A DNA stretch of 51,872 nt from Gammaproteobacteria bacterium. GTDB taxonomy: Bacteria > Pseudomonadota > Gammaproteobacteria > Pseudomonadales > Pseudomonadaceae. This document shows positions 38,469 to 46,874 of this stretch, one piece after another. The position numbers and the translations under genes are program-made. The stretch is from assembly GCA_018816095.1 (NCBI GenBank), contig JAHIWP010000025.1, forward strand, positions 1 through 51,872, read 5' to 3'. The notes below the pieces were generated by a model. The model was not told where the DNA came from, made no database searches, and was given only the letters and a program-made list of their open reading frames with translations. Each line of letters starts with the position of its first letter. Position 1 is the stretch's first letter.

Positions 38469-39853
38469 CAGGCTGCGCCTCGTTGACCGGCGCGCAGCCA
38501 GCCGGGAACCAGATAGCCCAGCACACACAGGCCCAGGCCATACAGGTTAGTGCCGAGTAGTAGGGCGTATTTACCGTCGCCGATGGCCCAGGTTTGTGGG
38601 ATCCAGCCCAGCGTCAGGGCGACGCCCAAGCCTAGTCCGGTCCAGAAACTCAGGTGAAAGCCCAGCCGGGTTGGTGTGGTCAGGCCATGCAGGATAAACA
38701 CCGGCGCCAGGCCGATGACCATGGTGCCGCTGATGGTGGTGGCCTTGAGAATGTCGGTGCCGGCGATCATCGGCAGGTTGCCGAGCAAGGCGAAGACCAC
38801 CATGACGGCCATGCCGACGCCGATGGCCTTCTGCCCCAAGTCGCGACCGGCCAACTTAGGCAGCTCACGCCCGGCCAACTTGGCCAGGCTGGAGAAGGTT
38901 GAGTCCAGGGTTGAGCCCGCGGCAGAGACCATCACCACGGTCATCACCATCAACGCGCCGATGCCCATAGTCTTGGCCAGGGCAGCGGGCACGTTGTCCG
39001 AGGCCGCTAAACCAGTGAGCTGCGCATGCACGCCGATCAGGCTGAAGGCGAGGATGGCGATAAAGCCCAGAACCCCGGCAATCACGAAGGAGCGGCGCAT
39101 GGTTTTCTCTTCGCTGATAAAGCCGCGATCCGTCAGTACCGGGTCATGGAAGCCATAGCTAAAGGCTTGCAGGCCGGCGACCAACAGCAGGTCGACGCCG
39201 GCGTTCAGCGCCCAGTGGCTGGTGCTGGCCAGCTCGCTGGGCGAGTGCTGTGGCAGCACCAAGCCGAGCACCCAGACCAGCGCGACGATAAAGATCGCCG
39301 CCTGCGCTGCATCGGTAAGGATCGAGCTACGCAGGCCGCCGCGCAGGCTGTAGGCCAGGGTCACGGCGGTAAACAGCAGAGCCGCGCCGATAAACTCAAG
39401 GCTGCCGGCGTCGCCGTAATAACCGCCAACCACGGCGGTGTTGCTCCACACCTCGTTAAACAGGCGGATCAGGATGGCAGCAGAAAACGCCAGCGCCGCG
39501 CCACGGCCGTAATGGCTGCTGAGAAAGCTCACCAGCCCCGTGGCCGCATAACGCCGACGCAGGCGGTAGATGACGAAGCCGGTCAGCGGAATCGACAGCC
39601 AATACATGGCGTAGGCCAGGCCGCCGATCAGGCCGTAACTGGCCCCCAGATTGGCGGCGTTGGTCACCGACTTGGCGAAGATCCAGCTGATAAAAATGCT
39701 TGAGGTCAGCAACCAAGGCGCAGCACTGCGGCCTTGATTGTCTTCACCGTTGAAGAAGCCACCGAGGGTCACGGCGCGCGGCGACAGCGCCACCATCAGC
39801 GCGCCATACACCAGCAGAAACCCCCAGAAAAACAGCCCGACCGTGCTGCTCAT
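38468..39853 (-). CDS. Sodium:solute symporter family permease
   Basis: Polytopic inner-membrane protein of 461 aa with about 12-13 helices and the SSS fold signature: WLLTSSIFISWIFAKSVTNA, AYSLRGGLRSSILTDAAQAA, and AAGSTLDSTFSSLAKL, the sodium-site helix. It is divergent in sequence from the proline and pantothenate carriers, and its solute cannot be named. It starts 15 bp after arsS, and its stop is fused to the next start, so it should carry a precursor or product of the ArsS pathway. Confidence 0.82.
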   Translation of the reverse strand: MSSTVGLFFWGFLLVYGALMVALSPRAVTLGGFFNGEDNQGRSAAPWLLTSSIFISWIFAKSVTNAANLGASYGLIGGLAYAMYWLSIPLTGFVIYRLRRRYAATGLVSFLSSHYGRGAALAFSAAILIRLFNEVWSNTAVVGGYYGDAGSLEFIGAALLFTAVTLAYSLRGGLRSSILTDAAQAAIFIVALVWVLGLVLPQHSPSELASTSHWALNAGVDLLLVAGLQAFSYGFHDPVLTDRGFISEEKTMRRSFVIAGVLGFIAILAFSLIGVHAQLTGLAASDNVPAALAKTMGIGALMVMTVVMVSAAGSTLDSTFSSLAKLAGRELPKLAGRDLGQKAIGVGMAVMVVFALLGNLPMIAGTDILKATTISGTMVIGLAPVFILHGLTTPTRLGFHLSFWTGLGLGVALTLGWIPQTWAIGDGKYALLLGTNLYGLGLCVLGYLVPGWLRAGQRGAA

Positions 39854-39868
39854 AGGTTCACTCCAAGC

Positions 39869-40846
39869 TTATTCATTTAATGCGCCGCCACAGCTGGAAC
39901 CCTGTCCGGCGGTGCAGGCGTAGCAATGATCGCGGGTAACAATCGGGTTGCCGTCGAGTGTGGCGCCGAGCAGGTCACGCAAATGCGCGCGTTCGCGGCC
40001 AATCAACTGACCTTGCAGGGGGAGCGGCAGATCAAGCATCTGGTTGAAATCACAGTCGTACAGATAGCCCTGCCAGTCGACGCTGACCAGCGCACGGCAC
40101 ATCAAGTCGTCGAGGTTTTCCGGTCGGTAGCTGTCGCGCAGCAATTGCATGTAGTCGTTGAACTGGCCTTTGCTGACCAGGGTGCTGCCAAAGCGCGCAA
40201 TCGGCTGGTTGGTAATGGTCAGCAGGTGGTTGAAGACGATGCCGAAATCTTCCGCCAGGTGCTGCTTATAGTCGGCCTCAAGGCCTTGCTGAGGAGGCGG
40301 CAGGCTTGGCCCTTGCGGGTTGTACACCAGATTGAGAATCAGGCCGCTGCCGGGTTGGCCGTAGCCAAGCGCGTTGAGCTGTTGCAGGCCTTTGATACTG
40401 GCCTCGAATACGCCATCGCCGCGCTGTTTATCGACGTTATCCCGTGAGTAACAGGGCAAAGAGGCACTGACTTCGACGCCTTGCTCGGCGAGGAACTGGG
40501 CCAGGTCTTCATAGCCGGGCTCACTGAGGATGGTCAGGTTGCAGCGGTCGATCACCCGCAGGCCTTCACGGCGCGCATGTACAACAATTTCGCGAAAGCG
40601 TGGGTGCATTTCCGGTGCGCCGCCGGTGAGGTCCAAGGTTTGCACCGGGTGCGCATCGATTACTTGATGCAATAGTGCAAGGCTTTCGTCGGTCATTTCC
40701 TCGGTGCGCGTCGGCCCGGCATTCACGTGGCAATGCAGGCAGCGCTGGTTGCAGCGGTAGGTCAGGTTGATCTGCAGCGCTTCCAGTGGCCCCCGGCGGA
40801 TTGCCGGAAAAGCCAGTTGGTCGAGCAAGGGCAGCATGGCGTGCAC
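39869..40846 (-). CDS. arsS: Radical SAM protein ArsS (arsenosugar biosynthesis type)
   Basis: Radical SAM enzyme of 325 aa. The cluster motif is RCNQRCLHCH (Cys32, Cys36, Cys39), followed by LTGGAPEM. The C-terminal DUF3641-type region ends with a cysteine-rich tail, HCYACTAGQGSSCGGALNE, which is the ArsS hallmark. The family adds the 5'-deoxyadenosyl group to methylated arsenic. GTG 40846 was chosen because GGAG is 6 bases before it; the in-frame ATG 40837 is 15 bases away. It is first of a six-gene operon. No arsM lies nearby, so the real substrate may not be dimethylarsinate. Confidence 0.87.
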   Translation of the reverse strand: MHAMLPLLDQLAFPAIRRGPLEALQINLTYRCNQRCLHCHVNAGPTRTEEMTDESLALLHQVIDAHPVQTLDLTGGAPEMHPRFREIVVHARREGLRVIDRCNLTILSEPGYEDLAQFLAEQGVEVSASLPCYSRDNVDKQRGDGVFEASIKGLQQLNALGYGQPGSGLILNLVYNPQGPSLPPPQQGLEADYKQHLAEDFGIVFNHLLTITNQPIARFGSTLVSKGQFNDYMQLLRDSYRPENLDDLMCRALVSVDWQGYLYDCDFNQMLDLPLPLQGQLIGRERAHLRDLLGATLDGNPIVTRDHCYACTAGQGSSCGGALNE

Positions 40847-40978
40847 AGTTGGCTCCTTTATGAGGGGCGCGCCGGGTGGGCGCAGCGGGCTGAATAGGCT
40901 CAGCCGTGATGTCGCCACTATAGAGAGTGCACGCGGGGTTTTGTTACACGGCTGGATAGAAGAATGCCGTGCAATTAG

Positions 40979-40997
40979 TTGTACGGATCTTATACAA
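40979..40997. promoter_or_regulatory. TTGTA/TACAA dyad in the arsS-BLUF divergent region
   Basis: TTGTA (40979-40983) and TACAA (40993-40997) face each other across 9 bases in the 194-bp gap between divergent arsS and the membrane protein-BLUF pair. The TGTAC/TATACA style resembles sites of MerR-type light regulators (LitR/CarH), but the match is weak. The controlled gene could be on either side. Confidence 0.35.
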
Positions 40998-41040
40998 ATA
41001 AGGCAGTATCGGCTAACAGTCGTTAGCCTGGGGAGCATCA

Positions 41041-41457
41041 ATGTTGCGTTTGAGTCTGTTTTTTCTCGCGGGCTTTCTGGCCGTGCCGTTTTTTCACCAG
41101 CCTGTGCTGGGCTTGCTGCATGCACTGGCAGTGGTGCCGTTTGCGCCGTTCAACCTGAGCCCTACTGCGCCATTGGGAGTGCCTGCGTTACTTTCGGCAT
41201 CCTTCTGGGGTGGGCTCTGGGCGGTGGTAATGCTGCTGGTGCTGCGTTGGCAGGCAGGCACCCCACAACCTTGGCTCAAGGCCCTGCTGTTCGGCGGTAT
41301 CGCCCTGACCACCGTCGCTTTGCTGGTGGTGTTTCCACTCAAGGGGATGGGCTTTGATCCGGTGAAGCTGCCGGGGCGTTTTCTGATCGGCTTTCTGGTT
41401 AACGCCGCCTGGGGTGTCGGCACGTTGATTTTTGCTCGAACCCTGTTGCCACGTTAA
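41041..41457 (+). CDS. Small membrane protein next to the BLUF gene
   Basis: Protein of 138 aa with four hydrophobic segments (about 1-32, 47-68, 80-102, 113-134) and no known catalytic motif. The start is ATG 41041, with GGGGAGC just before. The BLUF gene begins 19 bp after its stop, so the two are co-transcribed. I do not recognise a named family; homologs appear as conserved hypothetical membrane proteins. Confidence 0.75.
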   Translation: MLRLSLFFLAGFLAVPFFHQPVLGLLHALAVVPFAPFNLSPTAPLGVPALLSASFWGGLWAVVMLLVLRWQAGTPQPWLKALLFGGIALTTVALLVVFPLKGMGFDPVKLPGRFLIGFLVNAAWGVGTLIFARTLLPR

Positions 41458-41476
41458 TTTAATAAAGGAGATCACC

Positions 41477-41920
41477 ATGCTTGTCCGCCTCACCTATGCC
41501 AGCCGAGCCAGTCACAGCGTGTCTGCTGAGCTGATTCGCGAAATTCTCGACAGTTCGCAGCGTAACAACCCGCGTAAAGGCCTGACCGGGATTCTCTGCT
41601 GCAACGCCGATATCTTTCTGCAGGCACTGGAAGGTCCGCGGACCGAGGTTAATGCCTTGTACAACCGTCTGGCCGATGACACCCGGCACAAGGAGTTGAC
41701 CATCCTCGACTACGCCGAAATCAGCATGCGCCGTTACAGCAACTGGAGCATGGGTTGGGCCGGGGCCAAGCAGACCAACCGAGAGCTGTTTCTCAAGTAT
41801 TCGGCCAGCGACCGGTTTGATCCGTTCAACATGAGCGCCGAGCAAATTACCGGTCTGCTACTGGAGCTGAGTGAGACCGTCAGCACGCTTAAATCGCCTG
41901 TTCTCAGTTAGAACCTCAGC
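41477..41920 (+). CDS. BLUF-domain blue-light photoreceptor
   Basis: Single-domain BLUF flavoprotein of 144 aa that senses blue light through FAD. Key residues are Tyr7 (LTYASRA), Asn30/31 (QRNNPRKGLTGIL) and Gln49 (FLQALEGP), with Trp90-Ser-Met92 (NWSMGW) in the switching loop, all matching the AppA-type photocycle set. There is no output domain, so it must act on a partner protein. AAAGGAG lies 6 bases before ATG 41477. The reading frame closes with TAG at about 41909-41911, slightly before the coordinate given. It pairs with the upstream membrane protein. Confidence 0.88.
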
Positions 41921-41938
41921 GGCTCAGCCCACTGGCCG

Positions 41939-43141
41939 CTACAGCTTGGGAATGCGCTCTAGCAGGCTGATATCCAGGCGCAATAAGCGTACGCAGCGTT
42001 CGTCGCGTAACTCTTTGGCCGATTGATTGCAGCGTTGGCGTAGCAGCAGGCACACCAGATTGAGCACCAGCGCCTCGCGCGAAAAGACACCGCTACTGAG
42101 GGTGTAAAACGCGGTAATCAGCTCGCGCAGGCCGAACGGCAACCGCCAGCGGATGCGCAGCGCCGAGCCGAAGCTGGCGGCGCGTTGCTGAAGGCTTTGC
42201 GGGATTTGCTCGTCACGCAATACGCCGCCAGCGTCCTGCCAATCTTGCAGGCTACGCAGCAATGCAAGCTCACCGATGTTGTGCAACAGCGCGGCGGTAA
42301 AGCACAACTCGGCATCCAGATGCAGTTCGTTGGCCAACCAGCGCGCCAGGTCGGCACTGCGCTGAGCGTTTTCCCAGGCACTGTTGGCCAGCTCGGCCAA
42401 GCGCGGGTCGCTGAGTTGGGCGTTGCGCTGCACGGCCATGCCCAGAACCAGATTCAACGTGCGTGCCACGCCCAGACGCGGCAGTGCCTGGCTCAGGGTT
42501 TGACACGGCACGCCCTGATGCTGGGCAGCACTATTGGCGGCAGCGATCAGGCGCGCAGTGATTTGCGGATCACGGGAAAATACCTGTTCAAGCTCACGCA
42601 GGTTAGTTTCGTCGCCTTTCAGGCACTGGCTCACCGAGTCACGTACCGAGGCTAACAGTGGCGCACCCTGGCCTTCTTCACGCACTGCGTTGAGGTACTC
42701 ATCCAGGCTGTCGACGAGCAGAGGGGCGTTAGCGTTCACCGCTGGCGCCTCAGCGCTGCCGAGAATGCCCAATAGGCGCTGGCGCAGTTGTTCGGCATTG
42801 AACGGTTTAGCCAGGTAGGCCGTCGGGGCCAGCGGCCGTGTAGCGCGCACGCTGTTGGCATCCAGGCGGCTGCTGATCAGGATAAATGGCAGTGCCGGAG
42901 TGCGCGGGTGACGGCGCAGTTGGCGCAGCAGTTCCAGGCCATCGACACCCGGCAGGTCGCCATCGGCAATCACCAGATCGGGCAGGCGACGTTTGCATTT
43001 GGCCAGCGCCGCTTCGCCGTCGGTGACTCGCAGAATGCGCGCATCGGGACGAACGTCGCGTACCAGTTGCACGAGCAGATCGGCAGTCCAGGGTTCTGCT
43101 TCGGCGATCAGAATCTCCGCAGCCTTGGCCGTCGCAGTCAT
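41939..43141 (-). CDS. Response regulator with HDOD output domain
   Basis: Protein of 400 aa. An N-terminal receiver domain (8-127) carries the likely phospho-acceptor Asp60 (LVIADGDLPG) and Lys in YLAKPF. An HDOD domain follows (about 150-360; SRDPQITARLIAAANSA, FTAALLHNIGELALL). HDOD proteins lack full HD catalysis and usually work through protein contacts in signalling or motility. No histidine kinase is adjacent, so the phosphodonor is unknown. It converges with the BLUF gene. Confidence 0.87.
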   Translation of the reverse strand: MTATAKAAEILIAEAEPWTADLLVQLVRDVRPDARILRVTDGEAALAKCKRRLPDLVIADGDLPGVDGLELLRQLRRHPRTPALPFILISSRLDANSVRATRPLAPTAYLAKPFNAEQLRQRLLGILGSAEAPAVNANAPLLVDSLDEYLNAVREEGQGAPLLASVRDSVSQCLKGDETNLRELEQVFSRDPQITARLIAAANSAAQHQGVPCQTLSQALPRLGVARTLNLVLGMAVQRNAQLSDPRLAELANSAWENAQRSADLARWLANELHLDAELCFTAALLHNIGELALLRSLQDWQDAGGVLRDEQIPQSLQQRAASFGSALRIRWRLPFGLRELITAFYTLSSGVFSREALVLNLVCLLLRQRCNQSAKELRDERCVRLLRLDISLLERIPKL

Positions 43142-43459
43142 GGAAACCTCAGAGAAAAGCGTATTAGCAAAAGAATGGCTTCACTGCAGCCAGCAGCGCG
43201 CAGTGTAAGGGGCCGCTAGCTAAGCGCGCATGCAAATCGACAAAATCTTGAGCACATAGCCAAGTTTACATCATGGCCGAATAGGCTGTTCTAGAGCGGT
43301 TTTGTTGGGTAATAAGAGCTGCATGAGGCATTTTGCCACGGTTCAATCCCTCCCCCTGAAACAGGTGCCACGCAGCCGTAAATTCCAGTGCTGAGCCGGG
43401 TTAGGCGGCAGAAAACAAAAGACCCGCCTAAGCGGGTCTTTTGCATGAACGGCTGAGTA
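43142..43459. other. Intergenic region with the gabT terminator
   Basis: No gene is seen in these 318 bases. It holds the promoter side of the HDOD gene and, at its right end, the gabT terminator listed separately. Confidence 0.5.
43417..43442 (-). terminator. Intrinsic terminator of gabT (bidirectional)
   Basis: AAAAGACCCGC (43417-43427) and GCGGGTCTTTT (43432-43442) pair around CTAA. On the minus strand this lies 18 bases after the gabT stop and ends in TTTT. Confidence 0.9.
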
Positions 43460-44740
43460 TCAGGCCAGTTCGTCGAAGCACTCGGCGAGGATCGCCAGAC
43501 CCTTCTCCAGTTGTGCGTCTGGAATGGTCACGGGCATCAGGAAACGAATGACGTTGTAGTAGGTGCCGCACGACAGCAGGATCAGGCCCTTCTCACGTGC
43601 ACGCGCAACGATTTTGCCGACCAATGCCGCCGCCGGGGTGCGCTTCTCGTCGCCCTCGAACAGTTCAATGGCAATCATCGAGCCCAGACCGCGGACATCG
43701 CCAATCACCTTGTGCTTGGCTTGGATCGCGCGCAGACCGGTTTTGACTTTCTCACCCAGCGCTTGTGAACGCTCCAGCAGGTTTTCTTCGTCGAAGACCT
43801 TCAACACGGCCAAGGCCGCTGCGCAGGCAATCGGGCTGCCGGCATAGGTGCCGCCCAAGCCGCCGGGTGCGATCACGTCCATGATTTCGGCTTTGCCGCA
43901 CACGCCCGCGATCGGGAAGCCACCGCCGACCGACTTGGCGAAGGTGGTCAGGTCCGCAATCACGCCCAGTTGCTCGGTAGCAAAGAAGGTGCCGGTACGG
44001 CCTGCGCCGGTTTGTACTTCGTCAGCGATCAGCAGAATGCCGTGCTCGTCGCACAGGGCACGCAGGCGCTGCATGAAGGCTGGAGAGTTGGTGTAGAAAC
44101 CGCCCTCGCCCTGCACCGGCTCGATGATGATGGCGGCGATGTCTTGTGGCTGCGCATCGTTCTTGAAGATGCGTTCGATGCTGGCGATGGATTCGTCTTC
44201 ACTCACACCGTGCAGCTCACACGGTGCCAGCGCACGGAAGATACCGCCTGGCATCAGGCCCATACCGGCCGAGTAAGGCACGACTTTACCGGTCAGCCCG
44301 AGGGTCATCATGGTGCGGCCGTGGTAGGCGCCAGTGAAGGCGATCACGCCGGCACGGCCAGTGGCGGCGCGGGCAATCTTCACGGCGTTTTCGACCGCTT
44401 CCGAGCCGGAGGTCACCAGCAGGGTTTTCTTGTCGAAGTCACCCGGTACGCGCTTGGCGATTTCTTCGCACAGCTCGACATAGGGTTCGTAAGCCAGCAC
44501 CTGGAAGCAGGTGTGCGACAGCTTGGTCAGCTGCTCTTGTACCGCGGCTACTACCTTAGGGTGCAAGTGGCCGGTGTTGAGTACGGCGATACCGCCGGCG
44601 AAGTCGATAAACTCGCGGCCTTCGACGTCCCATACGGTGGCGTTTTCCGCGCGCTCAGCGAAGATCGGGTGGATCTGGCCGACACCGCGTGGAACGGCAG
44701 CCATCCGGCGTTGCATCAAAGATTCGTTGGTCTTGCTCAT
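43460..44740 (-). CDS. gabT: 4-aminobutyrate--2-oxoglutarate transaminase
   Basis: PLP-dependent class III aminotransferase of 426 aa that converts GABA and 2-oxoglutarate to succinic semialdehyde and glutamate. Seen are LLVTSGSEAVENAVKIAR, FTGAYHGRTMMT, IADEVQTGAGRTGTF and the PLP-lysine segment DLTTFAKSVGGGFPIAGV. It lies 171 bp downstream of gabD on the same strand, as in P. aeruginosa (PA0266/PA0265). Cytosolic tetramer or dimer. It supplies the last steps of polyamine and GABA breakdown. Confidence 0.95.
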   Translation of the reverse strand: MSKTNESLMQRRMAAVPRGVGQIHPIFAERAENATVWDVEGREFIDFAGGIAVLNTGHLHPKVVAAVQEQLTKLSHTCFQVLAYEPYVELCEEIAKRVPGDFDKKTLLVTSGSEAVENAVKIARAATGRAGVIAFTGAYHGRTMMTLGLTGKVVPYSAGMGLMPGGIFRALAPCELHGVSEDESIASIERIFKNDAQPQDIAAIIIEPVQGEGGFYTNSPAFMQRLRALCDEHGILLIADEVQTGAGRTGTFFATEQLGVIADLTTFAKSVGGGFPIAGVCGKAEIMDVIAPGGLGGTYAGSPIACAAALAVLKVFDEENLLERSQALGEKVKTGLRAIQAKHKVIGDVRGLGSMIAIELFEGDEKRTPAAALVGKIVARAREKGLILLSCGTYYNVIRFLMPVTIPDAQLEKGLAILAECFDELA

Positions 44741-44911
44741 GGTGTCCTCATTCGCCGTTTAATCGCGGCGTGGTTCAAGGATGTGTTACCGGGAGGGCTT
44801 GGCAGTATTCGATGATCGACTGCCGCAGCACACCCGGCCACAGGGTCTGTCCATATAAACGCAGAAGGTGCAGCGCTCTCGTGCACCTCTGCGCAGTTAC
44901 TTCGCCGGGGG

Positions 44912-46360
44912 TTAGATACCCAGGCAGAGGTATTTGATTTCCAGGTAGTCCTCAATGCCGTACTTGGAACCTTCGCGGCCCAGCCCAGAGGCCTTGATGC
45001 CGCCGAACGGTGCCACTTCATTGGAGATCAACCCGGTGTTGACGCCGACCATGCCGTATTCCAAGGCTTCGGCCACACGGAACACACGACCCATGTCACG
45101 GGCGTAGAAATACGAGGCCAGACCAAATTCGGTGTCGTTGGACATGGCGATGACATCGGCCTCGTCCTTGAAACGGAACAGTGGCGCCAGCGGGCCAAAA
45201 GTTTCTTCCTTGGCCACGGCGGCGTTGTTCGGCACGTCGACCAGAATGGTTGGCTCAAAGAAGCTGCCGCCCAGCGCATGTGGCTTGCCGCCGGTGAGCA
45301 GACGCGCGCCTTTGCTCAGCGCGTCGGCGATGTGCTCCTGGACCTTGGCCACGGCTTTGTCGTCGATCAACGGGCCGGTTGTGGTGCCTTCATCCAAGCC
45401 GTTACCGATCTGCAATTTAGCCACGGCGGCGGCCAGTTTCTCGGCAAACGCATCGTAAACGCTGTCTTGAATATACAAACGGTTAGCGCAGACGCAGGTC
45501 TGGCCGTTGTTGCGGTACTTAGAGATCAGCGCGCCTTCAACGGCTTTATCCAGATCTGCATCGTCGAACACGATAAACGGCGCGTTGCCGCCCAGCTCCA
45601 GCGACACCTTCTTGATGTCCTTGGCGCACTCGGCCATCAACTGGCGACCAATTTCGGTCGAGCCGGTGAAGCTCAGTTTGCGCACGATCGGGTTGCTGGT
45701 CAGCTCGCCGCCGATATCGCCGGCGCTGCCAGTCACCACACTCAGCACGCCTTTCGGAATGCCGGCGCGCTCAGCCAGAGCAACCAGGGCGAGGGCGGAG
45801 AATGGTGTTTGCGACGCGGGCTTGATCACCATGGTGCAGCCAGCGGCCAGAGCCGGGCCGGCTTTACGGGTGATCATCGCCGCCGGGAAGTTCCACGGGG
45901 TAATTGCTGCCGTCACGCCAATTGGCTGCTTGATCACGATCAAGCGCTTGTCTGGTTGGTGACCGGGAATCACATCGCCATAGACGCGCTTGGCTTCTTC
46001 GGCGAACCACTCAATAAAGGAGGCGGCATAAACGATTTCGCCTTTAGCTTCAGCCAATGGCTTGCCCTGCTCCAGGGTCATCAGGCGCGCGAGGTCGTCC
46101 TGATTTTCGATGATCAGCTCGAACCAGCGACGCAGTTTGTTGGCGCGGTCCTTGGCGGTCAGTGCACGCCAGGCCGGCAGCGCTTTCTCTGCGGCTTCAA
46201 TGGCGCGGCGGGTTTCGGCCGCGCCCATTTTGGGGACCGTACCGAGAATTTCGCCAGTTGCCGGGTTATTCACGTTGATGGTCTGGCCGCTGTCGGCGTC
46301 CAACCAAACACCATCGATATAAGCTTGCTGACGGAACAGCTGGGTGTCTTTCAGTTGCAT
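44912..46360 (-). CDS. gabD: Succinate-semialdehyde dehydrogenase (NADP+)
   Basis: Aldehyde dehydrogenase of 482 aa that oxidises succinic semialdehyde to succinate. The catalytic Cys is in NNGQTCVCANR and the general-base Glu in SLELGGNAPFIVF; the cofactor loop is FTGSTEIGRQL and the proton-relay segment is TPWNFPAAMITRK. It starts at ATG 46360 with GGAG upstream. It forms the GABA shunt with gabT. An 18-bp dyad (46503-46520) about 150 bases upstream could be its operator. Confidence 0.95.
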   Translation of the reverse strand: MQLKDTQLFRQQAYIDGVWLDADSGQTINVNNPATGEILGTVPKMGAAETRRAIEAAEKALPAWRALTAKDRANKLRRWFELIIENQDDLARLMTLEQGKPLAEAKGEIVYAASFIEWFAEEAKRVYGDVIPGHQPDKRLIVIKQPIGVTAAITPWNFPAAMITRKAGPALAAGCTMVIKPASQTPFSALALVALAERAGIPKGVLSVVTGSAGDIGGELTSNPIVRKLSFTGSTEIGRQLMAECAKDIKKVSLELGGNAPFIVFDDADLDKAVEGALISKYRNNGQTCVCANRLYIQDSVYDAFAEKLAAAVAKLQIGNGLDEGTTTGPLIDDKAVAKVQEHIADALSKGARLLTGGKPHALGGSFFEPTILVDVPNNAAVAKEETFGPLAPLFRFKDEADVIAMSNDTEFGLASYFYARDMGRVFRVAEALEYGMVGVNTGLISNEVAPFGGIKASGLGREGSKYGIEDYLEIKYLCLGI

Positions 46361-46694
46361 GGCAGTCTCCTCAATTCCGACACCCTGGCATCGGTACCTG
46401 TCATCGAATGCGCCGCACTACAGCGTCGCTGGATTTGATCGTTGGGCTCATGCTGCTTAATAAACGAGCGAAAAAGCTAACCGCAGATGATTTCAGCAAG
46501 AGCGTTTGAAATCTCAAACGAATGCTAGGGTTAAGAGGGGTAAAGGGCAATAGTATGTTCGAAAAAATTAACGAGACCTGTGCATATTCCCTGCTTGCGG
46601 GCGCAGATAGCCAGGCGGCGGTTCCCGTGCAGAATCACGAACAAAGTAGCGGCATGGACGCCCGCCAGCGAGATGCGTATGATTGCGCCGCGTT
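46361..46694. other. Region between gabD and the tRNA copies
   Basis: No gene is seen in these 334 bases. It contains the dyad at 46503-46520 and, next to the truncated tRNA copy, a promoter-like pair TGGACG (46655-46660) and TATGAT (46678-46683) with a 17-base spacer. Confidence 0.5.
46503..46520. promoter_or_regulatory. Perfect 18-bp dyad upstream of gabD
   Basis: CGTTTGA-AATC-TCAAACG is a perfect 7-4-7 palindrome about 143-160 bases before the gabD start. The half-sites TTGA/TCAA are spaced too closely for an Anr box. It could be an operator for a GntR- or LysR-type regulator of the GABA genes; no regulator gene is adjacent. Confidence 0.5.
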
Positions 46695-46733
46695 GCACCA
46701 GTAGCTCAGCTGGATAGAGTACTGCCCTCCGAA
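46695..46733 (+). pseudogene. Truncated tRNA-Arg(CCG), 5' half only
   Basis: 39 bases match the 5' half of the intact tRNA-Arg at 46798 with one difference (TACTG for TATTG). The match breaks off right after the anticodon loop CTCCGAA. It keeps the acceptor 5' strand, D arm and anticodon but lacks the T arm, so it cannot make a tRNA. It is preceded by the better-looking promoter of the two copies. Confidence 0.85.
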
Positions 46734-46797
46734 TGCGGACGTCATTTGCGGTAGATGACGAAAAACGACTACTGCACTTGCTGTACAATTTCCAAAC

Positions 46798-46874
46798 GCA
46801 CCAGTAGCTCAGCTGGATAGAGTATTGCCCTCCGAAGGCAGTGGTCGTGGGTTCGAATCCCGCCTGGTGCACCA
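46798..46874 (+). tRNA. tRNA-Arg (anticodon CCG)
   Basis: Full cloverleaf of 77 nt with encoded CCA: acceptor GCACCAG/CTGGTGC, D arm GCTC-GAGT, anticodon stem TTGCC/GGCAG with loop CTCCGAA (anticodon CCG, reading CGG), T arm GTGGG-TTCGAAT-CCCGC. A -10-like TACAAT lies at 46784-46789. A tRNA-Arg also neighbours gabD in P. aeruginosa. It marks the border between core and accessory DNA here. Confidence 0.96.

Noticed and set aside
46503-46520. Anr/FNR box for gabD
   Set aside because: The half-sites TTGA and TCAA are 4 bases apart, whereas FNR-type sites need 6.
46522-46704. 60-codon plus-strand frame before the tRNA
   Set aside because: It ends inside the truncated tRNA copy, has no ribosome site and no recognisable product.
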